Source of the DNA: Calocera cornea HHB12733
Taxonomy: Eukaryota > Basidiomycota > Dacrymycetes > Dacrymycetales > Dacrymycetaceae
Assembly: GCA_001632435.1 (NCBI GenBank)
Contig: KV424169.1
Location: 1-25,157, forward strand
Direction of reading: 5' to 3'
Length of the DNA: 25,157 nucleotides
Made by a program: the position numbers and the translations under genes
The notes under the pieces: generated by a model
Database searches by the model: none
Told to the model about the DNA's origin: nothing
What the model saw: the letters and a program-made list of their open reading frames with translations, nothing else
Part shown: positions 1-8,331 of the stretch, piece after piece
Position numbering within the stretch: the stretch's first letter is position 1
How the letters are laid out: every line of letters starts with the position of its first letter

Positions 1-30
1 ATCATCAGTCAAGAGCGTTATCGGTACGCG

Positions 31-816
31 TTATCCACATACCGCTTCTTCCACCTCGCGCCCCGGCGCCTTCTCCTGCTGGCGTTTCGCCACAGCGGTC
101 GTCTTCGCGGCAGCGACATCTACCGCCTTCTCCACTTCCTTGCGCCCCGCGTCCGCGGTACTCGTCCCCGCGCGAGAAGTCGTCCCCAATTTCGTCTCGG
201 CCTGCCAACCCTGACGAGGGAAAGGCCAGACCTCGTCACCCGTGTACGGGCCGCTGCCGCTCGGTAACGCCTCAGGGACCACGATTGGCCCTGGAAAGTC
301 TTCTTGCGCGCTGGCAAGACCCAGGCCGCGCACCATGGGATCGAACTCGTTCGATACCTACCGAAGAGGCGTTAGTCAAGCGTTATCCGTGGCGTTATCG
401 ATCTGGACGTACCTCCTTTCCGGCGCGGAGCCGCCCGAAATACCAGAGGCGCTGCATGCGCGGGCCCATGTACTTCACATAAAACCACGGCTGGAAGATC
501 AGCGCGTGGGGTGCCTTCGCCATCATGGCCACACAGTTTTTCTACAACCATCGGCATTAGCAAGCGTTACATATAACGCGGTCCAGTCACTTACCCGATA
601 CTGCGACTGCCGGAACTGGCTCTTCTCGTAGCCCACAAAGTCCGACGCCGTCTTCGGGAACCGCGATCCCAGCATGTTCTTCCACGCCTTCAAATGCGCC
701 AGCGTTTCCTCCTCCTCCGTCGCCGCGTTCAGCGTCTCCATCGCCGCCACATCCTCACGCACATCCTCGTCCACCAGCTCGAGCTCGAACGGGTCCATCG
801 CGACAGAGTCAGACAT
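31..816 (-). CDS. Unrecognised protein, three exons (3' end uncertain)
   Basis: Exons on the minus strand are 816-595, 541-413 and 357-31. The two introns (53 and 55 nt) are GT-AG and in phase 0, so the spliced frame is continuous. If it stops at the TAA at 33-31 the protein is 225 aa. The N-terminus is acidic (MSDSVAMDPFELELVDEDV). A conserved-looking, aromatic-rich middle follows (KAWKNMLGSRFPKTASDF, then FQPWFYVKYMGPRMQRLWYF across exon 2). The C-terminus is Ala/Lys/Glu-rich and probably helical. I chose the ATG at 816 because an acidic N-terminus begins there; an in-frame ATG at 921 would add 35 Arg-rich residues. A good GTATGT donor at 42 could lead to a further exon outside the window. 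I recognise no domain. Both introns, and the possible third, are unusually rich in the GCGTTA motif listed separately. Confidence 0.6.
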
Positions 817-999
817 GGCGCTAGACGATAAGAGCAGAGGATCGACGTTATGGAAGAAGAGAGCGCGCAGTGAACGGCGCTGCCGACGTCGAGCGTTATC
901 AGGCGACCGCACTGCCACCAACTCTACGCGCGAAAACCCCCTGTTTCAGGTAGTGATCGCCGCCTAAACGCCGCGTCACCCATGGAAGGGTGATTCTTC

Positions 1000-1259
1000 A
1001 AAGTTCCCCGCGGACGTTGAAGCACAGTGGGACGGGAAAATCAAGAAAAACCAAAAAGAATCACAAGAGAACCAACAAATACCCTCAGAAAAACGAAAAC
1101 CGACCAAAAAGAAATAACGCCTGTCTCGGATATCCAACATAACGCGAAAATAACGCGTTAGAATTTCCTTCCTTCTTCTGAGCCTCCTCTTCATCTCGAT
1201 TTTGATCCGCATTCATGACTCATGACTGAGGACAGTCATTTTCTAAAGTTCCCCGCGGA
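1000..1259. repeat. 15 bp direct repeat, copies 245 bp apart
   Basis: AAAGTTCCCCGCGGA occurs at 1000-1014 and again at 1245-1259, followed by C/TGT in both. It could be a duplicated regulatory site or the edge of a small duplication. Confidence 0.7.
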
Positions 1260-1380
1260 TGTACATCCGATTCTCTTGTCAATTGGCGACATAGCGTTAG
1301 AGGGGCGTTACGTAGATAACGCTCCGTACGGATTCCGGGTTACACAAGTCTCACTTGGTCAGGTACCAGGAACGGCTTCG

Positions 1381-1401
1381 TGCCTGGTGCCTGGTGCCTG
1401 G
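1381..1401. repeat. TGCCTGG x3 tandem repeat
   Basis: Three perfect 7 bp units. Too small to imply more than replication slippage. Confidence 0.8.
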
Positions 1402-1685
1402 GAAGATACAGGAATCCCGTAGCTACTTAACTATGCTGTCTAGGTAGTGAATATGAGTTGCCTTTCCCCCCTGTCCAAATATCGTATCCGAAGGCGTTAT
1501 CCCGCGTTATCGACAAGCGTTATCTCGGTCTCACACAGGCGACACTCCTCTGATAGAACTTCACAAGATCCCATTACACTATCTACTACAAACAAGTGGT
1601 ACTAGCTATTCAAAAGCCAGGGCCCGGATGATTGGTATGAGCGCTGCATTGATTGAGGCGATGTGGTGTATTGATTCCTCTGCAG

Positions 1686-2217
1686 GGTGGATGATACCGT
1701 GTATCTCACTCCGAAAGACATCTTTGCCATCGGACAATGGGACAAGAAGCTTGTGTACTCCGTAAGCAGCGGTGCTTGTGAGAGCAATCTTACTCACATC
1801 AGTCTAGGAGTACTTCCTGATGAATTTCACGCAATACCAAACTCATACAGTAAGTCTCGCTGCTGCTAAGCATCTACCCTGTCTGTTGATACAATCTATA
1901 GCCTGGATCAACACTAGCATACATTTTCAAAGGGGTGCAAACGGAGATCGTCGGTTCGGTGGGACCAAGTGGGGGCAACTTTCTCATAGAGATCAACGGC
2001 AATACCAAAACCCTGTCGGCGCACCGTCCCGTGGTCGACGACGACGTCACGTTATGGGTTGCGGAATACCTGAATAATTACGAACAATATGCTGTGTCCA
2101 TAACCAATCTGGGTAAGAATTTGACGATCCTGCAACTGAACTATGACGTCCTGTGAGTCCTCTCAACTCGGTGATTCGGTCAGCTTATACCCCGGTACTA
2201 GAGTTCCTCCGAAATGA
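1686..2217 (+). CDS. Partial secreted/ectodomain-type beta-sandwich protein, 5' end unresolved
   Basis: The visible exons are 1686-1761, 1808-1849, 1902-2152 and possibly 2202-2217. The internal introns (1762-1807, 1850-1901) are phase 0 GT-AG. A further GTGAGT donor at 2153 with acceptor at 2201 gives the tail VLVPPK; reading straight through stops at 2156. The spliced product starts with VDDTVYLTP and continues through HTPGSTLAYIFKGV, EIVGSVGPSGGNF, IEINGNTKTL and YAVSITNLGKNLTILQLNYD. This order (VDDT, then PGST.. F.G, then ..YG..GP.GG, then .IDG, then L..TN....L.L) is the pattern of the abundant basidiomycete ectodomain proteins that normally continue into one transmembrane helix. Here there is no helix and no clear start. 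An acceptor at 1684-1685 requires an upstream exon ending in phase 2, which I did not find. It may be a truncated gene or a pseudogene. Confidence 0.45.
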
Positions 2218-2748
2218 ACAGAAGTTGGACTATCTCGTATTCTGATGGACAGTATGACGAACCCGGACGCTATCATAGACTAGTACACGACGAGTATGTC
2301 TGTATAGCTCAATGTTGCTTTCAGAACCTTCTGGACCGAATTAAGGACGATCGCTTCACGTGTCTGTTGTCCATCGTCGCAAACAATGTATTCTCGTGAC
2401 CACTTCCCATAACTGATTGTATGGCCTCTTGTGTCCGCTTTCACACCAGCTGATGCAGGGCTGAATGATTCAGTGCCGGTATAAAGAAGGTAGCCCTTCC
2501 GCTCGGGGCGGCCCGGAACCAGATTCCAAACCGGCACCAGTGAGCGCCTGATCGGTCTCGCAGCTTGTTCTCGAAATACCAGGAACCGTCCTCCAATTGG
2601 AAGGACATAGCTTGGTCTGAGGTGGTCACCTGACATTCTTGGCTCCGACTTTCGAGATAATGCTGGTCTCTCGTCATCACCAAGAGCGGACTCTCATTGT
2701 CGTCGTTCCCGACGGGCTGGCATGATGGACTCGGCTGCCCTCATACTG
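2218..2748. other. No supportable gene; two overlapping minus-strand ORFs
   Basis: On the minus strand two overlapping frames are open (2636-2280, 118 aa, and 2683-2441, 80 aa). The second contains a protein-like stretch (FQLEDGSWYFENKLRDRSG). I recognise neither, they share the same bases in different frames, and no splice pattern joins them convincingly. I treat this as intergenic or the relic of an unknown gene. Confidence 0.3.
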
Positions 2749-2755
2749 TATATAA
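2749..2755 (+). promoter_or_regulatory. TATA box of PH-like paralog 1
   Basis: TATATAA lies 69-75 bp before the ATG at 2824, with a C/A-rich leader between. Similar boxes occur before four other members of the family. Confidence 0.6.
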
Positions 2756-2823
2756 CCATTGGGAGGGTCGCCCTTGGACGCTAGCATCACACCCACTACT
2801 ATCTGACACTGAACATCGTCAAC

Positions 2824-3423
2824 ATGTCTACTCAACAAACATCACTGGTCAGCGCCGAGTTTATGGCATACATGGCCAAAGTCGCCGGCAAGCCGGGGTC
2901 GGAGGAGGACAACCTGATGTCGATTGACGAGGACGAGGAGCACAAGCCTACGTACGACAAGTTCATGATGACGGGCAAGCTCGATCCCACGGTTGTGGAG
3001 AACGAGTATACGTTCTTCAAGTACCTGGCCGAGAACAACAAGCCCAGCGCAGGCGACTACGACGACTCGCACGTCTACCTGAGCGCCAACGCTCGCACGC
3101 TCACCCTCAAGCACTGGCTCATCTCCCATCCCATTCTCGTTATCGATGTCGACAAGATCCTCTACCTTCGACCTGCTCCTGATGTCGTATTTGATGACTT
3201 TGGTGTCAAGGTATGGGGTATCGGCGAGACGGGCGTTGGCTGGGACAGGGACGCCAACCGCAAGGGCGCGAGCGGGCCGGCGTACCAGCACAGCTACGTG
3301 TGCAAGTACACTGACGAGCGGCTCGGTCTCCGTGCAGGATTCACTGTCGATGATACTGCAAAGTTCGTCGAGGCTCTCGAGAGGGTGGCTCCCGGTATCA
3401 CTTCTCGGCATACCTATCCTTGA
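2824..3423 (+). CDS. PH-like tandem family paralog 1
   Basis: A 199 aa intronless gene, first of six same-strand copies. Function is unknown and I recognise no named domain. Residues 38-66 hold a short N-terminal module shared with most paralogs (Y-[DK]-x3-TG-K-x-D/H-P...NE). Residues 78-193 form the family core: GDYDDSHVYL, RTLTLKHWLISHP, LVIDVDKILYLRPAPDVV, then the hallmark VWGIGETGVGWDRD, YQHSYVCKY, and AGFTVDDTAKFVEALE ending in APGI. I read the core as about seven beta strands closed by an amphipathic helix, which resembles bacterial-type PH-like domains; this is inference. There is no signal peptide or membrane segment, so it is probably intracellular. The start is supported by the TATA box and by the leader. 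Confidence 0.85.
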   Translation: MSTQQTSLVSAEFMAYMAKVAGKPGSEEDNLMSIDEDEEHKPTYDKFMMTGKLDPTVVENEYTFFKYLAENNKPSAGDYDDSHVYLSANARTLTLKHWLISHPILVIDVDKILYLRPAPDVVFDDFGVKVWGIGETGVGWDRDANRKGASGPAYQHSYVCKYTDERLGLRAGFTVDDTAKFVEALERVAPGITSRHTYP

Positions 3424-4242
3424 AGGCGAGGTCGGCGGAGAGAGTTGGGGAGATCGATGGCTTGCATTCTCCGATTCCATATTGCTGTACGATAAGTTGA
3501 GAGAAGAAATGCCAATGATTGAGTCCATGTATAGCTGAAGATCTGCGCTGAATGCGGTGACAGTGCTCGAGCCAACAAAGGTTGAGTATATAGAACGATG
3601 TCGTCCCTGAATTTGACCCTCCTTTGTCGCAATGACGCTAGGCTTGCACTGCACGCAGATTCCGCCAACTTCGCTTGCCCCCTTGTTCATTACTTGCTGC
3701 ACCCAGTGCTGTCTTCCCTGCAATTAGAAGGTGAAGAGATTGGTACATATGCCGCCCCAATACAGGCTCATCAACGCTGTGTTTGTCGGATCCATGCTTA
3801 TTTATGAAACTGGACACGATTTAGAGATGATTGCATTGCGATTGGTCTTCTAGGGCCACATCCAGTTCTGGAGAGCCAGGTGCCAGCACCACCTCGTCGT
3901 GCAAAGAAGCAAAGGCAGATAACTTTGAGAACGTGACACTCAACCGTGCAAAGCGGCTTGGAGACGCCTCGGTGGATCCGGGAGGAACGTGGGCGCCTCT
4001 ATTTACAGCGTCATCAGCCTCCGTTTCCTCCCGTCATCTCCCGTCTCAGCATACTGTGGAATGCTCTGCTCTCTGCCCGCCATCCGGAACCACTGATAAT
4101 CGAGCCCTAAGTCTTGTCCGGTGATATGACTAGAAAGGGAAGGCTGAGCTGAAATGGTATCTAAGGATTTATGACCTTGGATATCGCTTGCCAACCTCGC
4201 AAATCGTGATTGGGTATCACCCAACGCAACACACCATCAATC
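3424..4242. other. Intergenic between paralogs 1 and 2
   Basis: No gene is seen. A TATATA-like string lies at about 3586-3592 without an associated ORF, and an ATTGG (inverted CCAAT) at about 3840. The TATA-like ATTTATGA at about 4168-4175, about 70 bp before the ATG of paralog 2, is the likeliest core promoter element of that gene. No remnant of another family copy was noticed. Confidence 0.4.
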
Positions 4243-4836
4243 ATGGCTTCAATCGAGACATCAGAAGCTACGGATCCGGAACACGAGACCATCTACAAGG
4301 AGCACGAGCAGACAGGAGGAGTTCGCGGTTGGATACTGGAGAAGGAAGCGGCTTCGCTGGCTGCTGCTCTCGGGCCCAATCCGCCACCTGTGACCGAGAA
4401 CGACTACGAGGACAAGCACGTCCTGCTGAGCGCCGACAAGCGTCAGATCATAATCAAGCACTGGATCATTGTACACCACGTTCTCGTCATTGACCTTGAC
4501 AAGATCGTCTGGATTCGTCCCGCTTCACACAATGTGCTCGGCTTCGGGTGCCACATGTGGGGTATGGGCCTCACCGGCATCGGCTGGTCGCGCGACTTCA
4601 AGCGCGCCTTCCCCACGGGTCAGGCCTGGGAGAACAGCTTCGTGGTCAAGTACCGCGATGCATGGCTCGGCCTGCGCGCTGGATTCACGATCGAAGATCC
4701 GGCAAAGTTCGCCGAAGCACTCGAGAAAATCGTTCCCGGTATCACGACGAGGCGCATGCACGAGGAACATCACGGTCAGGACCACGATGGTTACACCAAG
4801 CTGGACGCGGACAAAGGGAAGGTGAAGACAGCTTAA
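4243..4836 (+). CDS. PH-like tandem family paralog 2
   Basis: 197 aa, intronless. The frame stays open upstream to 4210 without an ATG; the first ATG (4243, MASIETSEATD) is taken as the start. The N-module is short (EHETIYKEHEQTGGVRG, residues 13-29). The core spans residues 54-168, with DYEDKHVLL, IIIKHWIIVHH, LVIDLDKIVWIRPAS, MWGMGLTGIGWSRD, SFVVKYRD and AGFTIEDPAKFAEALEKIVPGI. The His-, Asp- and Lys-rich tail (residues 172-197) is specific to this copy. It is one of the more divergent members, and its short N-terminus resembles the inverted paralog 7. Function unknown. Confidence 0.85.
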   Translation: MASIETSEATDPEHETIYKEHEQTGGVRGWILEKEAASLAAALGPNPPPVTENDYEDKHVLLSADKRQIIIKHWIIVHHVLVIDLDKIVWIRPASHNVLGFGCHMWGMGLTGIGWSRDFKRAFPTGQAWENSFVVKYRDAWLGLRAGFTIEDPAKFAEALEKIVPGITTRRMHEEHHGQDHDGYTKLDADKGKVKTA

Positions 4837-5196
4837 CGTGAATAAGGAGCAGATAATCACAAGGCGGTGTCGTGAGCTTATACAACAATCCCGCTCGGGC
4901 CGAGCCGGACAGCCTCGGCGGCTAATTTCGGGCGCGCAAATGCCAGCACGTTCGTCTTGTCGCTCAACTGCGTCGACTCGATTAGGTTCGTCAAAACACG
5001 CTCCAACGGTGTTTGGTTACGTATTGCCCGTTCCGCGTGCTGTGGTCGATGGGCCTTCCCCCGCATGTTGCGGACCCAAGCGGCGCAGCCCCTTGCGGAC
5101 AGCTTTCTAATGGTAATATGGCGTTGAGGAGACCGGCATATAAGCCTACATCGTCATACCTCTCATCCCGCGACTATTCACTATCATACCCCCACC
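4837..5196. other. Intergenic and promoter of paralog 3
   Basis: Nothing gene-like in the first 270 bp. The distal part is the promoter and leader of the next gene, with a TATA box at 5137-5144. Confidence 0.4.
5137..5144 (+). promoter_or_regulatory. TATA box of PH-like paralog 3
   Basis: CATATAAG lies about 54-60 bp before the ATG at 5197, followed by a pyrimidine- and A-rich leader. Confidence 0.6.
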
Positions 5197-5808
5197 ATGA
5201 CTTCGATTCAAGCTTTACCGATCGATCTTGACGCCCCCGCCCTGAGCGAGAAGTTGGCTGTTAATCCTGACTTCATTGAATGCATTTCGCAAAGCCTCGA
5301 ACACCCCTCGACTCAGACCGCATTCGAACAGGATACCGACTACGCACTTACATACGACGAGCACGCGCAGAACGGCGTGGTACATCCACTCCTGGTCGAC
5401 CGCGAGGGGCTGTCCATGATGATTCATTGGATTTCGAGTGGCTTCGGTCATCCGCCCAACGACGACTACGCCGATTCGCACGTGTCGATCTGCGCCGCGA
5501 ACCGCACGCTCACGATCAAGCATTGGCTGATCGCCCATCCGACTCTCACCATCAAGCTCGACGACATCATGTACATCCTCCCTGCCGCATACGTTGTCCC
5601 CAAGCACGGCGTCGCGGCCTGGGGAGTTGGCAGCACTGGGGTTGGCTGGAGCCGAGATATTCAACGTAGCGACGCGACAGGGAAGGCGTATCAGCACAGC
5701 TACGTGTGCAAGTTCAAGAATCAATCTCAAGAGTTCTATGCTGGATTCACTGTCGAAGATCCAGAGAAATTCGTCGCGGTCCTGGAAGACGCTTGGCACA
5801 ACGATTAG
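5197..5808 (+). CDS. PH-like tandem family paralog 3
   Basis: 203 aa, intronless. Residues 18-35 (EKLAVNPDFIECISQSLE) are an N-terminal extension shared in outline with paralog 4 (VNPDFLEPIE). The Y-D-E-H...NG-x-V-H-P module is at 53-64. The core is at 90-199: DYADSHVSI, RTLTIKHWLIAHPTL, IMYILPAAYVV, AWGVGSTGVGWSRD, YQHSYVCKF and AGFTVEDPEKFVAVLE. It ends right after the final helix (DAWHND) and lacks the APGI/PGIT tail found in the other copies. Function unknown; soluble, no targeting signal seen. Confidence 0.85.
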   Translation: MTSIQALPIDLDAPALSEKLAVNPDFIECISQSLEHPSTQTAFEQDTDYALTYDEHAQNGVVHPLLVDREGLSMMIHWISSGFGHPPNDDYADSHVSICAANRTLTIKHWLIAHPTLTIKLDDIMYILPAAYVVPKHGVAAWGVGSTGVGWSRDIQRSDATGKAYQHSYVCKFKNQSQEFYAGFTVEDPEKFVAVLEDAWHND

Positions 5809-6265
5809 GGCGATTAGATCGCTCGATGATGACGCCGCTGTCGTCATACCTTGGTTCGCATCCCTCCCATCCCGATCCGAATGGCCTCGCATAACCGATT
5901 CGATTCGCACCAGATATATTTATGACCCCATGCGCAGGAGAGGCGCCACTTCAATCCGTCTCGCGCATTCCGCCGGTTCCGCAGGAGGACGGCGGTCCAT
6001 GGCCGTGCAGGGAGGCACTATCACGTGACGCGGCAGGGAACGGAAGAACGCAGGCGCCTCCGCTTGGCATTTCTCTCGTTAGTCTGTCATTCATTCACTC
6101 GGGCAATGCTACTAGGCGGTACCTCTCGTTGCGAGGATCTCATGGCCAGACCGTCTCGGCACGATTGCAGTGTATGATATGCATGTATAATAACACACTC
6201 AGTGTCATCCCATCGCTCCACACAATATTTGCAGTTCAACGTTATCACTGCTCAAGCCATCCGAC
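5809..6265. other. Intergenic and promoter of paralog 4
   Basis: No gene is seen. A CACGTG E-box-type palindrome is at 6022-6027. The TATA box is at 6186-6193. Confidence 0.4.
6186..6193 (+). promoter_or_regulatory. TATA box of PH-like paralog 4
   Basis: TATAATAA lies about 73-80 bp before the ATG at 6266. Confidence 0.5.
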
Positions 6266-6925
6266 ATGCCTTTCCTAGAAGTCTTACCAGTCAATCGCCC
6301 AACATCAGGTAGCCCGAGATCCGACTCTCCGGGACAACTCATGAAGTCGGTTCTTGTCAACCCCGACTTCCTCGAACCGATCGAAATCGCGGTGGACGAT
6401 GACGCCAAGTACAAGCCACTTTACGACGAGTACACCCGAGACGGCAAGGTCCACCCTGTCGCAGATGAGAACGGCCTGCTCTCGATGATGGGGTACCGGC
6501 TCCGCAATGGCGGCCCAGGCGGCCCAGCCAGGAATGCTGACTACCACGACAGACACGTCTCCATCTGCTCCACCAGCTGTACCTTGACAATCAAGCATTG
6601 GCTCATCGCGCATCCCACACTCGTCATCGGACTCGAAAAGGTTGTCTACATCCGCCCTGCACGAGACGTTGTTCCCAATGCCGGCGTCGAAGCTTGGGGA
6701 GTGGGCCGCAGCGGGGTGGGCTGGGCACGCGATCGAGACCGTGCCGCTCCGACCGGGCGGGCATTCCAGCACAGCTATATCTGCAAGTTCACCGAATGGG
6801 GGGACGAGTTCTCGGCTGGATTTACGGTTGACCATCCGGAGGAGTTTATCCGCCAGATCGAAAAGCTCGCCCCTGGCATAACGACGGCGCCGGTCGATGA
6901 AGAAGTTGGCGAGATGAAAGCGTAG
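6266..6925 (+). CDS. PH-like tandem family paralog 4
   Basis: 219 aa, intronless. A Pro/Ser-rich start is followed by VNPDFLEPIE (31-40) and a well-conserved N-module YKPLYDEYTRDGKVHP (49-64) with ENGLLSMM (68-75). A Gly/Pro linker (NGGPGGP, 81-87) separates it from the core at 92-205: DYHDRHVSI, TLTIKHWLIAHPTLVI, VVYIRPARDVV, AWGVGRSGVGWARD, FQHSYICKF and AGFTVDHPEEFIRQIEKLAPGIT. The tail is acidic. An in-frame ATG at residue 26 is an alternative start. This copy and paralog 5 are the fullest two-module versions and look closest to an ancestral layout. Function unknown. Confidence 0.85.
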   Translation: MPFLEVLPVNRPTSGSPRSDSPGQLMKSVLVNPDFLEPIEIAVDDDAKYKPLYDEYTRDGKVHPVADENGLLSMMGYRLRNGGPGGPARNADYHDRHVSICSTSCTLTIKHWLIAHPTLVIGLEKVVYIRPARDVVPNAGVEAWGVGRSGVGWARDRDRAAPTGRAFQHSYICKFTEWGDEFSAGFTVDHPEEFIRQIEKLAPGITTAPVDEEVGEMKA

Positions 6926-7052
6926 AGCGGCGGCGGGTTGTCCGACGCGGTCGTTGAGGGACTATCAATTAACGGACTATCACGGACTTTCTACTTCAAG
7001 GACTCGGTTTGCTATACCATACACCGAATGTAACAGGACGTGGGCCCTATGC

Positions 7053-7084
7053 AATGACGAACCAAACCAATGACGAACCAAACC
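7053..7084. repeat. 16 bp perfect tandem repeat x2
   Basis: AATGACGAACCAAACC is present twice head to tail at 7053-7068 and 7069-7084, in the upstream region of paralog 5. Confidence 0.85.
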
Positions 7085-7196
7085 AGGCACCAGTCGTCAG
7101 CGGGTAGTATTAAGGCTCATGCCTGGGCATTAAATCAGGGTAGTAATTGCCCTTCTGGGAAGGTCAGCGGCCCCGCCTGTCACACACCCATGACAT

Positions 7197-7242
7197 AACC
7201 ACTTGAGAATGTCCCGGTAAACCACTTGAGAATGTTCCGGTA
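7197..7242. repeat. 23 bp tandem repeat x2, one mismatch
   Basis: Units at 7197-7219 and 7220-7242 begin AACCACTTGAGAATGT and differ only at one C/T. They lie 113 bp after the 16 bp tandem repeat. Confidence 0.85.
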
Positions 7243-7574
7243 CTTTTCGGCAGCCGAATGCAATTGCGGATGCCCCTTGCCTGCAGTCTAACTTCCTTTG
7301 GGAGGAAGAATGGCTCAGTTTAGCTTACTCCAGCAACGCTGGTAATAAATATCTGGTTTATGTTGTTGAAATCACTGCGGGCCGCGACGCGGTTACGTAC
7401 TTACGTAGGAATAAACTGGATTGCAGCGCAGTGCAGGTGAATTGAAGGGAATGCCGGAGCCGGGAGGGCCCGTGCGCGTCAGTCAGGTGTCAGACACCGA
7501 GCCACCCTTGTTCCGGCGCTTACCGGACGCAAGCCCGTGATTGCGGGTTGGTCTTTCATGTCCATCCCAGTAAG

Positions 7575-7584
7575 GATAAATAAG
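7575..7584 (+). promoter_or_regulatory. TATA box of PH-like paralog 5
   Basis: GATAAATAAG lies about 73-82 bp before the ATG at 7657. Confidence 0.5.
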
Positions 7585-7656
7585 CGGAGCAGGGCTGGAG
7601 CCCGCTCCAAACTAACATACCAACATCAGACTCTACCCTTCGACATCTAGCACATC

Positions 7657-8331
7657 ATGCTAGCCAGCATCATGCCTCAATTCAAGCCAATGTCGCCCAC
7701 GCCTGCAGAGCGCAGGTTCCGCGCCGCGCTCGTCAAGATCTCTGCCATCCGCGCGTTTATGGATGCGCTCACCTCCGATCCCAAGTACATGGGCTCGATC
7801 CGAACGGCCATCCAGGAGGACGGCAAATACAAGCGGGTGTACGACGAGTACGCGCGGACGGGCCAGGTCGCCCCGCTCGCGAACGAGAACGAGAGCTTCT
7901 CGCTCATGCGGTTCCGGAGCCGGACTGGCGGCCCTGCCGGCCCTCCGATGGACGGCGACTACAACGACAAGCACGTGTATGTGTGCACTGCCCAGCGCAC
8001 GCTGACCGTGCACCACTGGCTCTTCCTACATCCGACGCTCGTGATCGACCTCGACAAGGTGATCCGCCTTCGCCCGGCGAGGGACGAGATCCAGCAGGGA
8101 AGCGTCTCTGCATGGGGAGTGGGCCACTCCGGCGTCTGCTGGGCGAGGGACGCCAACCGACTCGACGGAGACGGCGCGTTCGAGCGCACATTCATATGCG
8201 AGTTCAAGGAGGAGGGGGAAGAAATCGCGGCCGGATTCACCGTGGAGGACCCGAAGAAGTTCATGCAGGTGCTCGAGCAGCTCGTGCCCGGCATCAGGGC
8301 GGGGTGCTGCGAAACCTGGTGTGTCCGGTAA
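7657..8331 (+). CDS. PH-like tandem family paralog 5
   Basis: 224 aa, intronless, the longest member. The start is the first ATG after the leader; in-frame ATGs at residues 6 and 12 are possible. Residues 16-54 are a basic helical extension. The N-module YKRVYDEYARTGQVAP is at 58-73, with NENESFSLM following, and a Gly/Pro linker (GGPAGPP) precedes the core at 101-213. The core reads DYNDKHVYV, RTLTVHHWLFLHPTLVIDLDKV, RLRPARDEI, AWGVGHSGVCWARD, FICEF and AGFTVEDPKKFMQVLEQLVPGI. The tail holds three Cys within six residues (CCETWC). Gly is replaced by Cys in the hallmark motif (GVCW), as in paralog 6. Function unknown. Confidence 0.85.
   Translation: MLASIMPQFKPMSPTPAERRFRAALVKISAIRAFMDALTSDPKYMGSIRTAIQEDGKYKRVYDEYARTGQVAPLANENESFSLMRFRSRTGGPAGPPMDGDYNDKHVYVCTAQRTLTVHHWLFLHPTLVIDLDKVIRLRPARDEIQQGSVSAWGVGHSGVCWARDANRLDGDGAFERTFICEFKEEGEEIAAGFTVEDPKKFMQVLEQLVPGIRAGCCETWCVR

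Larger units (their letters stand above)
15..1524. repeat. Cluster of interspersed GCGTTA(TC) motifs
   Basis: By eye I count 19 copies of the hexamer GCGTTA or its complement TAACGC in 1.5 kb, where about 0.7 would be expected for a random hexamer on both strands. Start positions are near 15, 28, 265, 369, 380, 392, 564, 574, 893, 1115, 1140, 1151, 1155, 1294, 1305, 1317, 1494, 1504 and 1517. Nine extend to the octamer GCGTTATC. Copies lie in both introns of the neighbouring gene, in its third exon, in its 5' flank and farther upstream. I found only two elsewhere in the window (about 9358 and 21418). Copies are on both strands and at irregular spacing, so this is not a tandem satellite. Function unknown. 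Confidence 0.8.
817..1685. other. Intergenic region with A-rich tract and short direct repeats
   Basis: No convincing gene is seen here. It holds the 5' flank of the minus-strand gene, including an A-rich tract at about 1033-1120, which is pyrimidine-rich on the gene's own strand. It also carries half of the GCGTTA cluster, a 15 bp direct repeat (AAAGTTCCCCGCGGA at 1000-1014 and 1245-1259), a TGACTCA site inside a CATGACT duplication (about 1214-1227), and three tandem TGCCTGG units at 1381-1401. The missing 5' exon of the ectodomain gene may also lie here, but I could not find a start codon in the right phase. Confidence 0.5.
6926..7656. other. Long promoter region of paralog 5 with tandem duplications
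   Basis: No gene is seen in 731 bp. It contains two adjacent sets of tandem repeats (7053-7084 and 7197-7242), a 13 bp palindrome GGTGTCAGACACC at 7486-7498, and a TATA box at 7575-7584. Confidence 0.5.

Noticed and set aside
1687..1869. Ectodomain exon read straight through to 1849
   Set aside because: Joining at the 1850 donor without removing 1762-1807 shifts the frame; removing that 46 nt intron gives the family-like HT-PGST junction.
2842..3723. 293-codon minus-strand open frame over paralog 1
   Set aside because: Antisense shadow of the intact paralog on the plus strand; no family features.
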